Below are positions 52,653-54,506 of a stretch of 54,506 nucleotides of DNA, in pieces. The notes under the pieces are model-generated. The model searched no databases and had not been told where the DNA came from. It saw only the letters and a list, made by a program, of their open reading frames with translations. Location of the stretch: the NCBI GenBank assembly GCA_949285735.1, contig CASEAQ010000013.1, positions 1 through 54,506 on the forward strand, read 5' to 3'. Position 1 is the first letter of the stretch. Each line of letters opens with the position of its first letter. Source of the stretch: an uncultured Bacteroidales bacterium (lineage in GTDB: Bacteria; Bacteroidota; Bacteroidia; Bacteroidales; Muribaculaceae). The position numbers were made by a program, and so were the translations under genes.

Positions 52653-53978
52653 ATGAAACGTAACTTTTTTAGTTTTTTTGCATTGGCTGCGCTTTTGTCG
52701 CTTGCAGCTTGTAGTGAAGATGAACCCGGTACTCCTGATAATGGAGGCAATGATCCTGGCAGCAACGAAAACCTCTATCCTGCCACGGCTATTGTGTGGG
52801 GCAAGGACTCGACTGTCGTATTGGACGACCATTTTGTAGTGCCTCTTAACACTTCTCTTTACGTTGAGGAGGGTGTTACCGTAGTAGCATCTAACACTGC
52901 CGTCAAGCCCGAAATTGTGGTGCTTGGCAATATGTATTGCATGGGTACAGCCGAAAATCCCATCACATTCACTGTTGAAGATGGCTCAAAGAGCGACCGC
53001 TTCTCGCGCAACTGGGGTGGTATCATCTGCGGTTACGACTGCCAGGAACTTTATTTGAACTATGTTACTATTGAATATGGCGGCGCACAGACTACCGAAA
53101 ACTCGCAATCATACATCAACGGCTTGTTTAAAAGCGAAACTGGCGAGGGTGTTCCTGCCGTGCACTTCTGTAACCCCAACGGCCGCATGATTATAACCAA
53201 CTGTACATTGATGAACAACGCCGAAGACCAGATTTACATCACTGGTGGCGAGTCGATTGTTGCCAACAACCGTTTCATCAGCAGTGGTTTCGACGGTGGC
53301 GATGCCATCAACTATAAGTCGGATTGCATTGTTGACGTTGCCTACAACTTGGTATATGACACCAACACAAATGCCTTGAAGTTGTCGAACGACGGCTTGG
53401 TTGCAACCCAGACCCACGTGGTTGCCTACAACAACACGATTGTCAACAGCGGCTGGCGCCGCCCGAGCATCAAGGGTGGTTCTATCTGGCTCGAAGAGGG
53501 TGTTTATGCCGAAATCTACAACAACCTCGTTTATGACTGCCGCTGGGGCTTGAAGCACGACAACGAAGTGCCCGAGGATAGCCGTTCGGTAATCACACCA
53601 AACTTCTACTTTGCTTCGACCGATGCAGGTGTAGCACAGATGCAAGCCGACGAAGCCGAAGGTATTCTCGTTGGCGATAACGACAAGCGCAGTGCTTCGG
53701 CTGGCGACAACGACCCATTGTTTGCTAACTTCACCCAACAGTCTAATATAAACATCAACGTCGGTTCTAACGGTGATGGCGCTCCTATGACTTGGAACAA
53801 TTCTTGGGACTTCCACTTGCAGGCTGGTTCGCCGGCTTTGACTGGCGGCAAGACCGACTTTACACGCAACTTCGGCACTGCCGGCATCACCATGACGGGT
53901 CTTGCAGGTATCGTTGAGAACAACACGTTCACTTCACCTGCTCCAGCCGAATATTTCGGAGCTTTCGGTCAAGAGTAA
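52653..53978 (+). CDS. Parallel beta-helix lipoprotein
   Basis: 441 residues. Lipobox LSLAA-C at about position 20 after MKRNFFSFFALAALL, then the acidic linker SEDEPGTPDNGGNDPGSNE. The chain repeats short strands rich in N, G and V (VVLGNMYCMGTAENPITFTVE, MIITNCTLMNNAEDQIYITGGESIVANNRF). This fits a right-handed beta-helix of the pectate-lyase-like superfamily. It lies 45 bases after the receptor gene and 28 before the phosphatase. It is a surface partner of the receptor or a carbohydrate/organic-matter-binding lipoprotein; no catalytic site was identified. Confidence 0.75.
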   Translation: MKRNFFSFFALAALLSLAACSEDEPGTPDNGGNDPGSNENLYPATAIVWGKDSTVVLDDHFVVPLNTSLYVEEGVTVVASNTAVKPEIVVLGNMYCMGTAENPITFTVEDGSKSDRFSRNWGGIICGYDCQELYLNYVTIEYGGAQTTENSQSYINGLFKSETGEGVPAVHFCNPNGRMIITNCTLMNNAEDQIYITGGESIVANNRFISSGFDGGDAINYKSDCIVDVAYNLVYDTNTNALKLSNDGLVATQTHVVAYNNTIVNSGWRRPSIKGGSIWLEEGVYAEIYNNLVYDCRWGLKHDNEVPEDSRSVITPNFYFASTDAGVAQMQADEAEGILVGDNDKRSASAGDNDPLFANFTQQSNININVGSNGDGAPMTWNNSWDFHLQAGSPALTGGKTDFTRNFGTAGITMTGLAGIVENNTFTSPAPAEYFGAFGQE

Positions 53979-54006
53979 ATCATAATAAACGAAACAGCGT
54001 TACAGA

Positions 54007-54501
54007 ATGAAAAATCTGACATTGACAATTGTCGCCTTGCTTGCCGCAGTGGGCAGCTTGATGGCGCAAGTTAAGTTCCAAAAGCCCGAGATACCTGCCA
54101 ACTCGACCTCGATATACATTGCCAACGACTTGGGTCGCAATGGCTATTTCGAGCAGAAGACCGTGGCAGAGTTGATGGGGTGGATGGCAGATGTGGTTGA
54201 CCCCGAGTTTGTGGCAGCCATTGGCGACGTACACCACTTTGAGGGCGTGGCAAGTGTTGACGACCCGTTGTGGATGACCAATTATGAGTTGATATATTCA
54301 CACCCCGACTTGATGCTCGACTGGTATCCATTGCTTGGTAACCACGAATATCGCGGCAACACGCAAGCCGTGCTCGACTATGGCAAGGTGAGCCGCCGTT
54401 GGGTGATGCCTGGCCGCTACTACGCTGTGGAGAAAGAGGTTGAAGATGGCAACGAGAAGATACTTTTCGTGTTCATCGACACAGATCCGCTCATCGACTA
54501 G
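54007..54501 (+). CDS. Purple acid phosphatase-like (ACP5-type) metallophosphoesterase, 3' part cut off by the window
   Basis: 164 codons are visible. Signal peptide MKNLTLTIVALLAAVGSLMA. Metal-site motifs IANDLGRNG (where D of a GD/DxG motif is expected), IGDVHH and LLGNHEYRG. This matches the tartrate-resistant acid phosphatase family that hydrolyses phosphate monoesters outside the cytoplasm. The frame ends in TAG at 54499-54501, where the family usually reads PLIDKYR. The next codon TAT and the partial CG would continue this (Y, R), so TAG appears to replace a lysine codon. Either a nonsense mutation, a sequence error at the edge, or a truly short protein. Confidence 0.6.
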   Translation: MKNLTLTIVALLAAVGSLMAQVKFQKPEIPANSTSIYIANDLGRNGYFEQKTVAELMGWMADVVDPEFVAAIGDVHHFEGVASVDDPLWMTNYELIYSHPDLMLDWYPLLGNHEYRGNTQAVLDYGKVSRRWVMPGRYYAVEKEVEDGNEKILFVFIDTDPLID

Positions 54502-54506
54502 TATCG

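Noticed and set aside
23651-54501. Amber reassignment in the genome
   Set aside because: Two suspicious TAG codons exist, but TAG ends intact genes such as the flippase, the glycosyltransferase and aroB at family-typical lengths.

Overview
The window is a chromosomal segment of a member of the Bacteroidales. The evidence is the Bacteroidetes promoter signature (TAnnTTTG about 20 bases from TTTG) upstream of many genes, TonB-dependent receptors with carboxypeptidase-D-like N-termini, GldH, GIN-domain (DUF2807) lipoproteins, a Rho with a very long N-terminal insertion, carboxyspermidine-type polyamine synthesis and a T9SS-like C-terminal domain. A gut Muribaculaceae- or Prevotella-like genome would fit, but the family cannot be fixed from sequence reading alone. 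The left edge holds only the first seven codons of ychF. The right edge stops inside a phosphatase gene, just after an in-frame amber codon.

Layout. 1-10.5 kb: EamA transporter, carboxyspermidine dehydrogenase, XerD, a porin, a POT-like peptide transporter, then an ECF sigma / anti-sigma / outer-membrane-receptor operon. 10.9-21.6 kb: a giant secreted leucine-rich-repeat protein, pepT-ruvB, a DUF1016 nuclease, a Wzx-like flippase, queA and tRNA-Cys. 22-24.2 kb: a compact AAA+ ATPase cassette with two small YbjN-like proteins behind a structured leader. 24.2-32.1 kb: rho, transketolase, and a four-gene operon TraB/GumN - gldH - HAD phosphatase - Xaa-Pro peptidase. 32.2-37.1 kb: twin GIN-domain lipoproteins, a gene remnant and a secreted GH2 beta-galactosidase. 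37.1-38.3 kb: a gene-poor repeat cluster. 38.3-45.0 kb: a six-gene sulfate activation and sulfotransfer operon. 45.4-49.2 kb: an LpxH-like hydrolase and MurG-like glycosyltransferase pair, then HAD-aroB. 49.2-49.9 kb: a second repeat cluster. 49.9-54.5 kb: TonB receptor - beta-helix lipoprotein - purple-acid-type phosphatase.

Three things stand out. (1) A family of ~111-117 nt structured repeats, four full copies and one degenerate copy in two clusters, whose central stem changes sequence on both sides while keeping its pairing. Two copies lie inside a composite element with 26-bp inverted ends and a perfect 15-bp flanking direct repeat. (2) An operon that imports sulfate, makes PAPS (CysDN, CysC) and spends it with a sulfotransferase, with no PAPS reductase nearby; this resembles the gut Bacteroides sterol-sulfation locus and carries an extra PCMD-domain protein. 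(3) The AAA+/YbjN-like cassette, which I cannot assign to a described system. The rest is mostly housekeeping or ordinary surface biology.
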